Below are positions 54,100-62,705 of a DNA stretch of 64,000 nucleotides, piece after piece. How positions within the stretch are numbered: the first letter of the stretch is position 1; each line of letters starts with the position of its first letter. The translations under genes and the position numbers were made by a program. The notes beneath the pieces are model-generated. The model worked only from the letters and a program-made list of their open reading frames with translations. It ran no database searches and had not been told where the DNA came from. Source of the DNA: Falsigemmobacter intermedius (GTDB lineage Bacteria; Pseudomonadota; Alphaproteobacteria; Rhodobacterales; Rhodobacteraceae); the NCBI RefSeq assembly GCF_004054105.1, contig NZ_SBLC01000004.1, positions 556 to 64,555 of the forward strand, in the 5' to 3' direction.

Positions 54100-56040
54100 T
54101 CACTCGCGCGCCAGGGCCACCACCGGATCAAGGCGCGAGGCCGACCGGGCCGGCAGGTATCCGAAAGTGATTCCCACCACCGTTGAGGACAAAAAGGCCA
54201 GCAGAATGGTCAGCGGTGAAAAGGTCAGCCTGATCTGGTCCTGGAACTGCCCCATGGCAAAGCCCCCGGCCAGCGCCAGCGAGACACCGATCGCACCGCC
54301 AAGCAGACAGACCACCACCGCTTCGGTCAGAAACTGCGCAATGATGTCTGACCGGCGTGCGCCGACCGCCATCCGCACGCCGATCTCGCGGGTCCGTTCG
54401 GTCACCGAGGCCAGCATGATGTTCATCACCCCGATGCCGCCCACCACCAGCGAAATCAAAGCGATCGAAGAGATCAGCAGGGTCATCGTGCGTGTTGTGG
54501 CATCAATGCTCTCGCGGATCGCCACCGAATTCGTCAGGAAGAAGTCTTTTCGTCCGTGGCGGCGGGTCAAAAGCTCTTCGATCTTTGCCTCAGCCTCCGT
54601 CACCGTCAGGTCATCACGAAAGCGGACCAGAATCTCCTGAAGGTGCTTTTGCCCGTTTATCCGTTTGGTGACAGTCGTATAGGGCACATAGAAACGCGTC
54701 CCTGACGGCCCGCGCGCGCTGCTGGAATCGATGATGCCGATCACCACAGCCGGCATCCGGTCCAGCATCACCGTTTCACCGATGACCTGACCGCCGTCAG
54801 GAAAGAACGTATTTACGGCGTCATCGTTCAGCAAAACCACCTGCGCCGCCGCGCGCACATCCTCAGCAGTGAGCGCGCGCCCCTGCCGCAGCTTCAGCCC
54901 GTCCGCGTCAAAGTAATCCACCCCCACACCGGAGATGGAGGCCGTTGTGGAATAACTCCCTCGCCGCAGCAGGCCACTGGAACTCAGCGTCGGCGAGACC
55001 GAAACGGTGAAATCCTCCCGCGCCAGGGCATCAGCATCACCGGCCACCAGCGTGCGCACGGCCGCAGAGCGGCGGTCGCCGAACCCGGTCCCCGGCCGAA
55101 CCGTGATGGTATTGGTCCCCAGCGATGAGATGCTCTCCAGCACCTTCTCACGGCTGCCGGTGCCAAGGGCCACGACTGAGACCACCGAAGCGATCCCGAT
55201 GATGATCCCCAGCATGGTCAGAAAACTGCGCAGCCGATGCGCATTCAGCGCCCGCAGCGCCATGGAGAACGCCTCACGAAAGCGCCCCAGACTGACAGCA
55301 GGGCCGGTTTTCTCCGGCGGCGCCGGCTCGGGCGTCGCCCCTGCGGGCAGCGGACGATTGCGCCGGTCGCCGATGATCCGGCCGTCCCGCACCTCAATCA
55401 CGCGCCCCGCGCGGGCCGCCACATCGGGGTCGTGGGTGACCAGAATGATCGTATGCCCCTGGGCATTCAGCTCATCAAGCAGCGTCAGCAGCTCGCGCCC
55501 CGAACGGCTGTCGAGCGCGCCGGTGGGCTCATCGGCGAGGATGACCTCTCCGCCGTTGATCAGGGCGCGGGCGACCGAAACCCGCTGCTGCTGACCGCCC
55601 GAGAGCGCATTGGGGCGGTGATCCATCCGCTCACTCAGGCCCAGCCGCTCCAGAAGCGCCTTGGCGCGGCTGCGCCGCTCGGCCTGGGGGCGGCCTGCAT
55701 AAACCGCCGGAATCTCAACATTCCCAAGGGCATCCAGATCCGGCAGCAGTTGGTAACGCTGAAAGATAAACCCGAAATGCGCCCGCCGCAGCCGCGCGCG
55801 GTCTTCGATATCCATCTGACCGACATCGCGCCCGTCATAGAGATATTGCCCGCCGCTGGGGCGATCGAGGCAGCCGATGATATTCATCAGCGTCGATTTG
55901 CCTGAGCCCGAGGTGCCGATGATCGCCACCATATCGCCGCGCTCAATGGTCAGGTTCACGTCCTGCAGGACGGTGATCTCTTCCTCGCCCGCCTGAAAGC
56001 GGCGCGACAGATTACGCAGTTCGATCAAAGGCCTGGTCAT
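54100..56040 (-). CDS. macB: MacB-type ABC transporter (fused ATPase-permease)
   Basis: 646 residues. The ATPase domain comes first: Walker A GTSGSGKST (42-50), signature LSGGQQQRV (146-154), Walker B VILADEPTGALD (166-177). Then come a first helix near 285 (LTMLGIIIGIASVVSVVALGTG), a large periplasmic domain and three C-terminal FtsX helices. This is the MacB layout for export of macrolides, toxins or peptides with a periplasmic adaptor and an outer-membrane channel. The adaptor gene is immediately upstream (8-bp gap). No TolC gene is nearby. Confidence 0.9.
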   Translation of the reverse strand: MTRPLIELRNLSRRFQAGEEEITVLQDVNLTIERGDMVAIIGTSGSGKSTLMNIIGCLDRPSGGQYLYDGRDVGQMDIEDRARLRRAHFGFIFQRYQLLPDLDALGNVEIPAVYAGRPQAERRSRAKALLERLGLSERMDHRPNALSGGQQQRVSVARALINGGEVILADEPTGALDSRSGRELLTLLDELNAQGHTIILVTHDPDVAARAGRVIEVRDGRIIGDRRNRPLPAGATPEPAPPEKTGPAVSLGRFREAFSMALRALNAHRLRSFLTMLGIIIGIASVVSVVALGTGSREKVLESISSLGTNTITVRPGTGFGDRRSAAVRTLVAGDADALAREDFTVSVSPTLSSSGLLRRGSYSTTASISGVGVDYFDADGLKLRQGRALTAEDVRAAAQVVLLNDDAVNTFFPDGGQVIGETVMLDRMPAVVIGIIDSSSARGPSGTRFYVPYTTVTKRINGQKHLQEILVRFRDDLTVTEAEAKIEELLTRRHGRKDFFLTNSVAIRESIDATTRTMTLLISSIALISLVVGGIGVMNIMLASVTERTREIGVRMAVGARRSDIIAQFLTEAVVVCLLGGAIGVSLALAGGFAMGQFQDQIRLTFSPLTILLAFLSSTVVGITFGYLPARSASRLDPVVALARE

Positions 56041-56048
56041 CTTTTGCC

Positions 56049-57248
56049 TCAGAACATGCTGATCGGGCCGCGCGGACCGCGCGGGCCTGCGCCACCTGCC
56101 GGACCGCCACCTCCCGCACCGCCGCGCGCGGGACGGCCGCTGCTGACCACCTCATCCCCTTCCGAGAGACCCGACAGGATGGCCGCCTGTGCGGCAGTGG
56201 TCAGACCGACTTCAACCACGCGCTCAGAGGGTTCAGTCGCGCCGGGGGCGAGAACTTTCACCACCCGCTCCCCCGCGGCATTGCTCGAAAGAGCAGCCGT
56301 GGGCACCATCAGCACATCTTCGGCGGAATCGAGCAGGATCGAAACCTCGGCCGTCATGCCGATCCGCAGCACGCCGTCAGGATTGGGCACATCAAGCAAG
56401 GCGTTGAAATAAACCGCCTTTGACGTATCCACATCATCCGAGGTGGCGATCGACGCCGGGGCGGGCTCCACCGCTCTCAGCGTGGCGCGAAAGCGCATAT
56501 CGGGCGCACCAGGAAGGGTGAAGGTCGCCGGAAGCCCGGGTTTGACGTTGATCACATCGGCCTCAGAGATCTCGGCCTTCACCACCATGGTATCGAGCCG
56601 CGCCAGTTTGATCACCGTGGGGCTCGACTGATTGGCGTTCAGGGTCTGGCCTTCGCGCACCGTCACCGCCACCACCGTTCCATCCGAGGGCGCGGTGATC
56701 CGCGTCCGCTCCAGCGCGATGCGCGAGGACTGGACAGAGAGCTCCGCCTGCGCACGAGAAGCCTCAAGCGCTTTGAGATTGGCCTCTGCGACCTTCAGCT
56801 GCGTCTCGGCGGCCTCCAGATCCTGCGTGGTGGTCAGGCGTTTTTCCGTCAGCTGGCGTTTACGATCAAGCGACTGGCGCGCCTCAGCAATCGTTGCCTC
56901 CTGCGAGACGATCTGCGCCTCAATCTGCGCAAGCGCCGCTTCGGCCCGCAGAAGGGCGGTCTGCTGCTCTTCGGGGTCGAGCTGCGCCACCAGATCCCCG
57001 GCCTTCAGCACATCGCCCAGCTTCACCGGCAGCGACTGCACCTGACCGCCGACCTGCGCCCCGACCGAGACCAGACTTGCAGATTCAATCACCCCCGCCG
57101 CCAGAACCGACTGGCGCAGCGTGCCGCGCTTGACCGTTATGGTTTGCGGACGCTCAGAGGTTTTCGACGCCGCACTCGTGCCAAAGGCCCACCAGGCCGC
57201 GCCCCCCGCCAGTGCCAGCACCAGCAGCACCCAGATCCATCTGCGCAT
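56049..57248 (-). CDS. macA: MacA-type periplasmic adaptor (HlyD/RND membrane-fusion family)
   Basis: 399 residues from MRRWIWVLLVLALAGGAAWW at 57248; ATG 57263 would add five residues. A membrane anchor, lipoyl halves (VGAQVGGQVQSLPVKLGDVLKAGDLVAQLD and DGTVVAVTVREGQTL), a coiled hairpin (about 85-170) and beta-barrel domains are in the usual order. The C-terminus ends in an unusual Gly/Pro/Arg-rich tail (GRPARGGAGGGGPAGGAG...). It forms the efflux complex with MacB. Confidence 0.87.
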   Translation of the reverse strand: MRRWIWVLLVLALAGGAAWWAFGTSAASKTSERPQTITVKRGTLRQSVLAAGVIESASLVSVGAQVGGQVQSLPVKLGDVLKAGDLVAQLDPEEQQTALLRAEAALAQIEAQIVSQEATIAEARQSLDRKRQLTEKRLTTTQDLEAAETQLKVAEANLKALEASRAQAELSVQSSRIALERTRITAPSDGTVVAVTVREGQTLNANQSSPTVIKLARLDTMVVKAEISEADVINVKPGLPATFTLPGAPDMRFRATLRAVEPAPASIATSDDVDTSKAVYFNALLDVPNPDGVLRIGMTAEVSILLDSAEDVLMVPTAALSSNAAGERVVKVLAPGATEPSERVVEVGLTTAAQAAILSGLSEGDEVVSSGRPARGGAGGGGPAGGAGPRGPRGPISMF

Positions 57249-57365
57249 CAATGACCACTCCATAACCTCTTAAGACGTTCTACGGCGCAGCGCGGGGTTT
57301 CCGTCGAAAAAATCGCAGCCCTCCGGTCTGAGGCCCAGATGGCTCGACAGATAGCCCCGGCGCGA

Positions 57366-57375
57366 TTATCTATAA
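57366..57375. promoter_or_regulatory. BioR box in front of bioR
   Basis: TTATCTATAA matches the known BioR operator of alphaproteobacteria. It ends 3 bp before the annotated ATG of bioR and lies between bioR and the divergent macAB genes, pointing to autorepression. Confidence 0.8.
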
Positions 57376-57378
57376 TTT

Positions 57379-58020
57379 ATGAAGAAAGAAATGACCCTCG
57401 CGGCGGAGATCTGCGCCCGCCTCTCTGAGCGGATCATCAGCGGAGAGCTGGCCGCCGGAAGCCCGCTGCGCCAGGACCATATCGCGGCCGAGTTTAAAGC
57501 CAGCCACGTCCCCGTGCGCGAAGCCTTCCGGGAGCTTGAGGCCAGGGGTCTCGCCCAAAGACTGCCGCGCCGGGGCACCCGCGTGGCCGAAGCCCCCCAC
57601 GCCGCGCTGCGCGAGGTTGCGGAAATGCGCGCCGTTCTGGAGCCGCTGGCCCTGCGCCATGCCGCGCCGCAGATTACGGGATCGGTGCTGCAACGCGCAG
57701 CAGAGGCCAATCAAGCTGCTGAAAATGCAGAAGATATTTACACCTGGGAAGAGGCCAACCGGCGCTTTCACCGCACCCTTCTTGAGCCCTGCGGCATGGA
57801 GCGGCTGCTGCGCAGCATTGACGATCTGCACTTGGCCTCAGCCCGCTATCTTTTCGCCGGAAAAAGCCGGGAATGGCAAAGCCCCAATGACCGCGACCAC
57901 CGCGCCATTCTGGCCGCGCTGCGGGCCGGAGACAGCGCTACGGCCTGCTCGGTTCTGGCGCGCCATGTGCAATGGACCCCGCCCAGGCTGCGGCTCCAGG
58001 CCGGCGGTTTCAGACCCTGA
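57379..58020 (+). CDS. bioR: GntR-family biotin regulator BioR
   Basis: 213 residues. N-terminal GntR winged helix (SERIISGELAAGSPLRQDHIAAEFKASHVPVREAFRELEARGLAQRL) and a C-terminal FCD-type helical domain (MRAVLEPLALRHAA, EEANRRFHRTLLEPCGMERLL). The identity as BioR rests on the fold together with TTATCTATAA boxes before this gene and before bioY. Because the box abuts ATG 57379 and there is no Shine-Dalgarno before it, the true start may be ATG 57391 (MTLAAEICARL), preceded by AAGAAAG. Confidence 0.88.
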   Translation: MKKEMTLAAEICARLSERIISGELAAGSPLRQDHIAAEFKASHVPVREAFRELEARGLAQRLPRRGTRVAEAPHAALREVAEMRAVLEPLALRHAAPQITGSVLQRAAEANQAAENAEDIYTWEEANRRFHRTLLEPCGMERLLRSIDDLHLASARYLFAGKSREWQSPNDRDHRAILAALRAGDSATACSVLARHVQWTPPRLRLQAGGFRP

Positions 58021-58033
58021 CCTGCCTTCAGAA

Positions 58034-58043
58034 TTATCTATAA
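58034..58043. promoter_or_regulatory. BioR box in front of bioY
   Basis: A second TTATCTATAA lies 14 bp after the bioR stop and 76 bp before bioY. It is identical to the box at 57366, supporting repression of bioY by BioR. Confidence 0.82.
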
Positions 58044-58119
58044 TCTGACACCACGGTCTTCCCCTGCCCGCCGCACCGCGCATCATCCGCGGCTGTTGTG
58101 ACCATTACCGGAGGACCCG

Positions 58120-58668
58120 ATGTCAATTCACTCTCCCACGGCGAGTTCGCTGCGGCGCATGCCCCTGGCGCGTGAACTCTCGATCGCTTTCGCAGGGATT
58201 CTGCTGCTCGCACTCTCAGCCCGGGTGCAGGTGCCCTTCTGGCCCGTGCCGATGACGCTTCAGACCCTGACCGTCATGGCCCTGGGCCTGACGCTCGGCG
58301 CAGGGCGCGGCGCTGCGATCACGCTGGGCTATCTTCTTTCCGGTCTCGCGGGCATGCCGGTCTTTGCCGGGGCCATGGCGGGCCCTGCCGTCTTTGCGGG
58401 GCCGACCGCAGGCTTCCTTCTGGGCATGCCGCTTATGGCGGCAATCGCCGGGCTTGGCCGTGGCCACGGCGCGCTGATCCGCCTCACGGCCCTGACCTTC
58501 GCCAGCATTGCCCTCTATGCAGCCGGTCTGGCCTGGCTGGCGCAGTTCGTCGCGGCAGACCGGCTCCTGGCAGTGGGGCTGCTGCCCTTCCTCTTTGGCG
58601 ACAGCGTGAAGATCGCGCTCTGCGCATTGATGCCCTCGGCTCTCGCACATTTTACACGTTTGGATTGA
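58120..58668 (+). CDS. bioY: Biotin transporter BioY
   Basis: A 182-residue membrane protein with about six helices, the substrate-binding S component for biotin uptake. RVQVPFWPVPMTLQTLTVMALGLTLGAGRG is the BioY hallmark, followed by GYLLSGLAGMPVFAG and GPTAGFLLGMPLMA. GGAGG precedes the start. No bioMN genes follow, so it may work alone or with energising subunits elsewhere. Confidence 0.94.
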   Translation: MSIHSPTASSLRRMPLARELSIAFAGILLLALSARVQVPFWPVPMTLQTLTVMALGLTLGAGRGAAITLGYLLSGLAGMPVFAGAMAGPAVFAGPTAGFLLGMPLMAAIAGLGRGHGALIRLTALTFASIALYAAGLAWLAQFVAADRLLAVGLLPFLFGDSVKIALCALMPSALAHFTRLD

Positions 58669-58676
58669 GTATCTTA

Positions 58677-58699
58677 CCCTCCGTCGTCAGGGCGGAGGG
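58677..58699 (+). terminator. Terminator-like hairpin after bioY
   Basis: 7-bp arms CCCTCCG and CGGAGGG lie 9 bp after the stop. The T-run is weak (CTTCTCTCTTGTT further on). Confidence 0.5.
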
Positions 58700-58941
58700 G
58701 ATCGCTTCTCTCTTGTTAATAATTTTCCAGCCGTGCACTATTGCCATTGACGGAGCATGCACCGAGGTACACCTCCCTCACACTGATGAGTTCCCTTTTC
58801 ACCCGTTCCACCCCCTCTGACCTATGGCCGGATCACGTCACCATCACTGCAGGATCTGCCGATGCACAGCGGCTTCAGACACCCGCGCCTGCCCCTGACG
58901 GCTCTACCGGGCCGGCGCATTGTTCTGTCCGGTGACCGTAA

Positions 58942-59643
58942 ATGGAACTGATCGACCTTGGCCATGATCCCGATGTGCCCGGGCAGATTGACGCGTTCCT
59001 GCTTCAGCTGCGCGAAAAGCTGGAACTGGATCATATTGCCTATGCGGGGATGAACCCGGTTTCAAACAGCGTTCATGGCTATGTGACCTATCCCGATGCC
59101 TGGAAAGAGCATTACGCCAATTCCGGCTTCGTCGCGATTGATCCGGCGGTTCACCTGGCCCGGCGCTCCATCGCGCCGGTCGACTGGAAGCGCTTTGAGC
59201 GCAACGACGATTTCGCAAAGGTCTTCGCCCAGGCCCGCGATTTCGGCATCAGCGATCAGGGGCTGACCATCCCGGTGCGCGGCCCCTATGGTGACACAGG
59301 CCTGCTGAGCGTGACGCGGGACTGCTCACCCGAAGAATGGCAGCGCCTGACCCGCAAGATCATCGGCGAGCTGCAATCGGTTGCCGTGCATGTCCATGAT
59401 GCGGTGATGCGCTCGGACAAGCTGTCCCGGCTTTTGCGCACCCCGGCGCTTTCGACCCGCGAGCGCGAGATCCTGCAATGGATCGCAGCGGGTAAATCGC
59501 AGCAGGATGTCGGGGATATCCTGGGGATCTCGCACCGCACGGTTGAGGTTCACCTCCGCTCGGCCCGCGACAAGCTTTATTCGCTGACCACACCGCATGC
59601 CGTTGCCCGCGCCATCGCTTTTGGGCTGATCTATCCGATTTAA
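58942..59643 (+). CDS. LuxR-family quorum-sensing regulator
   Basis: 233 residues. The autoinducer-binding domain keeps Trp54, Tyr58, Asp67, Pro68, Trp82 and Gly107, at the TraR/LuxR spacing for acyl-homoserine lactone contact. The C-terminal HTH is LSTREREILQWIAAGKSQQDVGDILGISHRTVEVHL. The luxI-type gene lies about 0.5 kb downstream on the other strand, so this is the cognate receptor. No clear lux box was found by eye. Confidence 0.92.
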   Translation: MELIDLGHDPDVPGQIDAFLLQLREKLELDHIAYAGMNPVSNSVHGYVTYPDAWKEHYANSGFVAIDPAVHLARRSIAPVDWKRFERNDDFAKVFAQARDFGISDQGLTIPVRGPYGDTGLLSVTRDCSPEEWQRLTRKIIGELQSVAVHVHDAVMRSDKLSRLLRTPALSTREREILQWIAAGKSQQDVGDILGISHRTVEVHLRSARDKLYSLTTPHAVARAIAFGLIYPI

Positions 59644-59648
59644 AAGAA

Positions 59649-59688
59649 CCGACCGTCCGTCCCGGGGAGCATCGGGACGGACGGTCGG
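59649..59688. terminator. 16-bp perfect inverted repeat between luxR-type and small membrane genes
   Basis: Arms CCGACCGTCCGTCCCG and CGGGACGGACGGTCGG with an 8-base loop start 6 bp after the luxR-type stop. Minus-strand transcripts would meet TTCTTTTAAA after it, and plus-strand transcripts have no T-run. It probably separates the two convergent genes as a terminator, but is exceptionally strong. Confidence 0.6.
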
Positions 59689-59787
59689 GAACATGCGTGA
59701 CATCCCATGTTGGGGAACACCAGGCCCGGGGAGACCTGTCGGATGGCTGCAGCGGGCAAGGCCCCCTGCCGCATGCTCGGAACTCTG

Positions 59788-60048
59788 TCAGGCGCTGCGC
59801 TCGATGCGACGCCCGACGGTGGTGGCCGCCTCCTGCAGAGCCAGAAGATCGGCCTCGATCTCATAGGCCAGACGCTCGCCACGGGGGTGACGCTCGCCCA
59901 TCATGCGCATGAGAACGATCGAAAACAGCAGCGAGGCTCCGCCCGTATAGGCCAGCGCGACAAGGGAAAATCCGGCGCCGAAAGCCCAAGCGGTCAGCGC
60001 GCAGATCATTCCGAAAACGCTTGCGCCGATCAGTGCGATCAGTGCCAT
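59788..60048 (-). CDS. Small membrane protein between luxR and luxI (paralogue B)
   Basis: 86 residues (AAGGAAAG before the start). Two membrane helices (ALIALIGASVFGMICALTAWAFG and SLVALAYTGGASLLFSIVLM) and a charged helical tail (GERHPRGERLAYEIEADLLALQEAATTV). It resembles the protein at 53476-53808. It is downstream of luxI on the same strand (87-bp gap) and probably cotranscribed. Function unknown. Confidence 0.7.
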   Translation of the reverse strand: MALIALIGASVFGMICALTAWAFGAGFSLVALAYTGGASLLFSIVLMRMMGERHPRGERLAYEIEADLLALQEAATTVGRRIERSA

Positions 60049-60135
60049 TTCAACTTTCCTTCCTTCGCGCCGCTCTCACTGCGGACGCATTTGCACCACT
60101 CTGCCGGAGGCTCCGGAAGTGGTCGTTTCCAGTGT

Positions 60136-60804
60136 TCAGGCGGCCATCGGCGCGCGCAGGCCGGCCCGCAGGGCAAGCACATCCTCTTCCGAGGCCATCA
60201 CATCGTGATGGATGCCCGAAAAGGCACGCACGCGGTCAATCCGCTCATCGCTGCAGTCCAGAAGTGCCGCCATTGCAGGCACCTTGCCCATTGGGTGGGT
60301 CGAGCCGAGATAATCATAGGGCGCATTGTCAGACCGCTTCAGAACCCGGTTCATCACCGGATCAATCACGGTCACGATATCGGTCACACCGGCATCGCGG
60401 CAGTATTCGAGCGAGCCGATCATCAGCTCACAGGTGGCCTGCGACACGCCCTTCATGGTGCCGTCACGGGTCAGACGCTCAGTGTCAACGCAGAAGCGGG
60501 TCGATTCCCAGATCTGCGACGACCGCAGCGGCGGCTCTCCGTCGAGCAGCACCTGAAAGACATCCGAGAGCATATGCGGTCCCGTCGTCTGCAGCGCCCG
60601 CACGCAGGAAACCACATGGCCCTCATCGTCCAGACCGATCACATAGACCGGATCGAGGTTGTCGAACTGGTCGATTTCGCGACCATCTTTCACATCGACT
60701 TCCCAGCCCAGACGCCCGCCGAAAACCCGGCCGCGCAGCAGGAACATCTCGTCCAGAATATCACTGAACAGATGGCGATTAAGTGCGTCTACGACGACGA
60801 TCAT
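60136..60804 (-). CDS. Acyl-homoserine-lactone synthase (LuxI family)
   Basis: 222 residues. All signature positions are kept at canonical numbers: Arg24, Phe28, Trp34, Glu43, Asp45, Asp48, Arg69, Glu100, Arg103. It makes an acyl-homoserine lactone from S-adenosylmethionine and acyl-ACP. The acyl length cannot be predicted. It follows the MFS gene by 108 bp on the same strand and precedes the small membrane protein. Confidence 0.94.
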   Translation of the reverse strand: MIVVVDALNRHLFSDILDEMFLLRGRVFGGRLGWEVDVKDGREIDQFDNLDPVYVIGLDDEGHVVSCVRALQTTGPHMLSDVFQVLLDGEPPLRSSQIWESTRFCVDTERLTRDGTMKGVSQATCELMIGSLEYCRDAGVTDIVTVIDPVMNRVLKRSDNAPYDYLGSTHPMGKVPAMAALLDCSDERIDRVRAFSGIHHDVMASEEDVLALRAGLRAPMAA

Positions 60805-60912
60805 GGTGAACTCCCTGTCCCCGGTTATGGAGCAAGGATAGAACTGTCCTACATGATCTGCATATGAGGGAAATCCCGTAGTGAGCGGCCCCGCGCCGGG
60901 CGGGAGCCTGCG

Positions 60913-62544
60913 TCAGAGTGTCTTGGGACGCTCAATAATCGGCAGATCGTCATGCGAGGTGACGGCACGCCGCTCGATCATACGGTGCACGACCGGGCGG
61001 CCCGGCCCCTTATGCAACGCCAGAAGACGCTCAAAATTCACCGCATCATTGCGGGTACGGCGCTGGTTGTGGCGGATATATTCGTCCCAGGTCGGCACGT
61101 GATAGGCCTCAACCCAGATGTCAGGATTTTCCAGATCGCGCATCAGCGACCATTGCCGCGCCCCGTCACGCAGCCGCACCCGGCGACGCTCTGCCATTTC
61201 TTTCAGGAAGTCCTCGGTGCGCTCAGAGGGGATTTCCCAATCAAGCATAACCATAATCGGCCCCGACCGCGCCTTCAGGTTCAGCCGAAGCGCGGGCGCG
61301 TGAAAGCTGTTGGCGGGGTCGAGATCAACCTCTGAGAACTCCGGCATGGGGAAAAACCGCCCCCAAAGCGCCCCGCCGAGCATGAAAAGCGCGGCCAGCA
61401 GCAATGCGGCGACCGGCCCCCAGACCTCGGAGACCGCCCCCCAAAGCCAGCTGCCAAAGGCCATGCCGCCGAAGGTGGCGGTCTGATAAATCGCAATAAC
61501 CCGCCCCACCACCCAGCGTGGCGTTGCAAGCTGCGCCGAAACATTGAAAAGCGACAGCGCCATCACCCAGGCCAGGCCCGCAATCATCAGCCCCGGAATC
61601 GCCGTCGCCACCGAATGCGACAGCCCCAGAAGGGTCACACCCACCGCAAAGGCCACGAAAGAGCCCGCGATGATCGTTTCAATCCGGAAATGCTGACGCA
61701 GCCGGGGCGAGGCCAGCGCCCCGAAGATCGCCCCAACCCCAAAGGCGCCAAGCAGAATGCCGTAAACCTCTGCCGAAGCTTTCAGCAGATCGCGCGTCAC
61801 AGCCGGCAAAAGCGCCAGCAGCACCACCGCCGCGATCCCGAAGATGAAGCCCCGCGTCATGATCCGGATCAGGTTCGGCGACAGCATCACATAGCGAAGC
61901 CCCACGGCGATCGCTGATCCAAGCCGCTCTCCTGGCAGGTTTTTTTCCTCAACCGGCTTCTTCCAGACCCAAAGCGCCCAGATCAGCGCCAGATAGCTGA
62001 TCGCATTGATTGCAAAAGCAGCCGAGGGCCCGGCCCAGGCCACGACCAGCCCCCCGATCGCCGGACCAAGCGAGCGCATCATATTGAAACTCATGGCATT
62101 CAGCGTCACCGCCGAGGCCAGATCTTCGCGCGGCACCAGATCCCGGACCGAGGCCTGCCAGGACGGCAGATGCAAAGCGGTGCCAAGCCCGAGCAGGAAC
62201 GTGAAACACAAAAGCGACCAGGGTGTCAGCAGCCCCGCCCAGGCCGCCGCCGCCAGGGCCGCAGAGACAACGGCCATAAAGCTTTGCGAGACCAGCATCA
62301 CTTTGCGCCGGTCATAATTATCCGCCATGGCTCCTGCCGGAATCGCCAGCAGCATGATCGGCAAAGTGGTCGATGCCTGCACCAGCGCGATCATATCATG
62401 CGAGGCTGTCAGGCTGGTCATCATCCAGCCCGCACCCACGTTTTGGATCAGCGAGCCAAGATTGGCGAAAAGCGTCGAAATCCAGATGATCCGATAGGCA
62501 GGGTAGCTGAGCGGAGAGAAGGCGGAACGGGCTGGCTTGGTCAT
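60913..62544 (-). CDS. MFS transporter with C-terminal soluble extension (MFS_3/EntS-like)
   Basis: 543 residues. About 12 membrane helices over residues 1-400 (FSPLSYPAYRIIWISTLFANLGSLIQNVGAGWMM and others) are in the pattern of the EntS/MFS_3 branch. The last 140 residues form a soluble domain (VMLDWEIPSERTEDFLKEMAERRRVRLRDGARQW, then NPDIWVEAYHVPTWDEYIRHNQRRT) resembling a ferredoxin-like ABM/dimeric domain. It is probably an exporter. It shares direction with luxI, 108 bp downstream. Confidence 0.85.
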   Translation of the reverse strand: MTKPARSAFSPLSYPAYRIIWISTLFANLGSLIQNVGAGWMMTSLTASHDMIALVQASTTLPIMLLAIPAGAMADNYDRRKVMLVSQSFMAVVSAALAAAAWAGLLTPWSLLCFTFLLGLGTALHLPSWQASVRDLVPREDLASAVTLNAMSFNMMRSLGPAIGGLVVAWAGPSAAFAINAISYLALIWALWVWKKPVEEKNLPGERLGSAIAVGLRYVMLSPNLIRIMTRGFIFGIAAVVLLALLPAVTRDLLKASAEVYGILLGAFGVGAIFGALASPRLRQHFRIETIIAGSFVAFAVGVTLLGLSHSVATAIPGLMIAGLAWVMALSLFNVSAQLATPRWVVGRVIAIYQTATFGGMAFGSWLWGAVSEVWGPVAALLLAALFMLGGALWGRFFPMPEFSEVDLDPANSFHAPALRLNLKARSGPIMVMLDWEIPSERTEDFLKEMAERRRVRLRDGARQWSLMRDLENPDIWVEAYHVPTWDEYIRHNQRRTRNDAVNFERLLALHKGPGRPVVHRMIERRAVTSHDDLPIIERPKTL

Positions 62545-62705
62545 GTCTCGACGCGGCTGTGGCGCCTGATGCGCCGGGATAAAATTACGGGCCCCTGGGA
62601 TCTGTTCTCAGAACACCCGACCCGCCCGAAGCACATGGCACCATGCCTGGCAGGGCTGCTCTGACACTGGCCCTGCGCCGCACAGGCGTCAACTGCCGAA
62701 ACCCG

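Noticed and set aside
60805-60912. Possible lux box upstream of the luxI-type gene (CTGTCCTACATGATCTGCAT)
   Set aside because: The half sites do not form a convincing palindrome, and matches to lux-box consensus are weak by eye.
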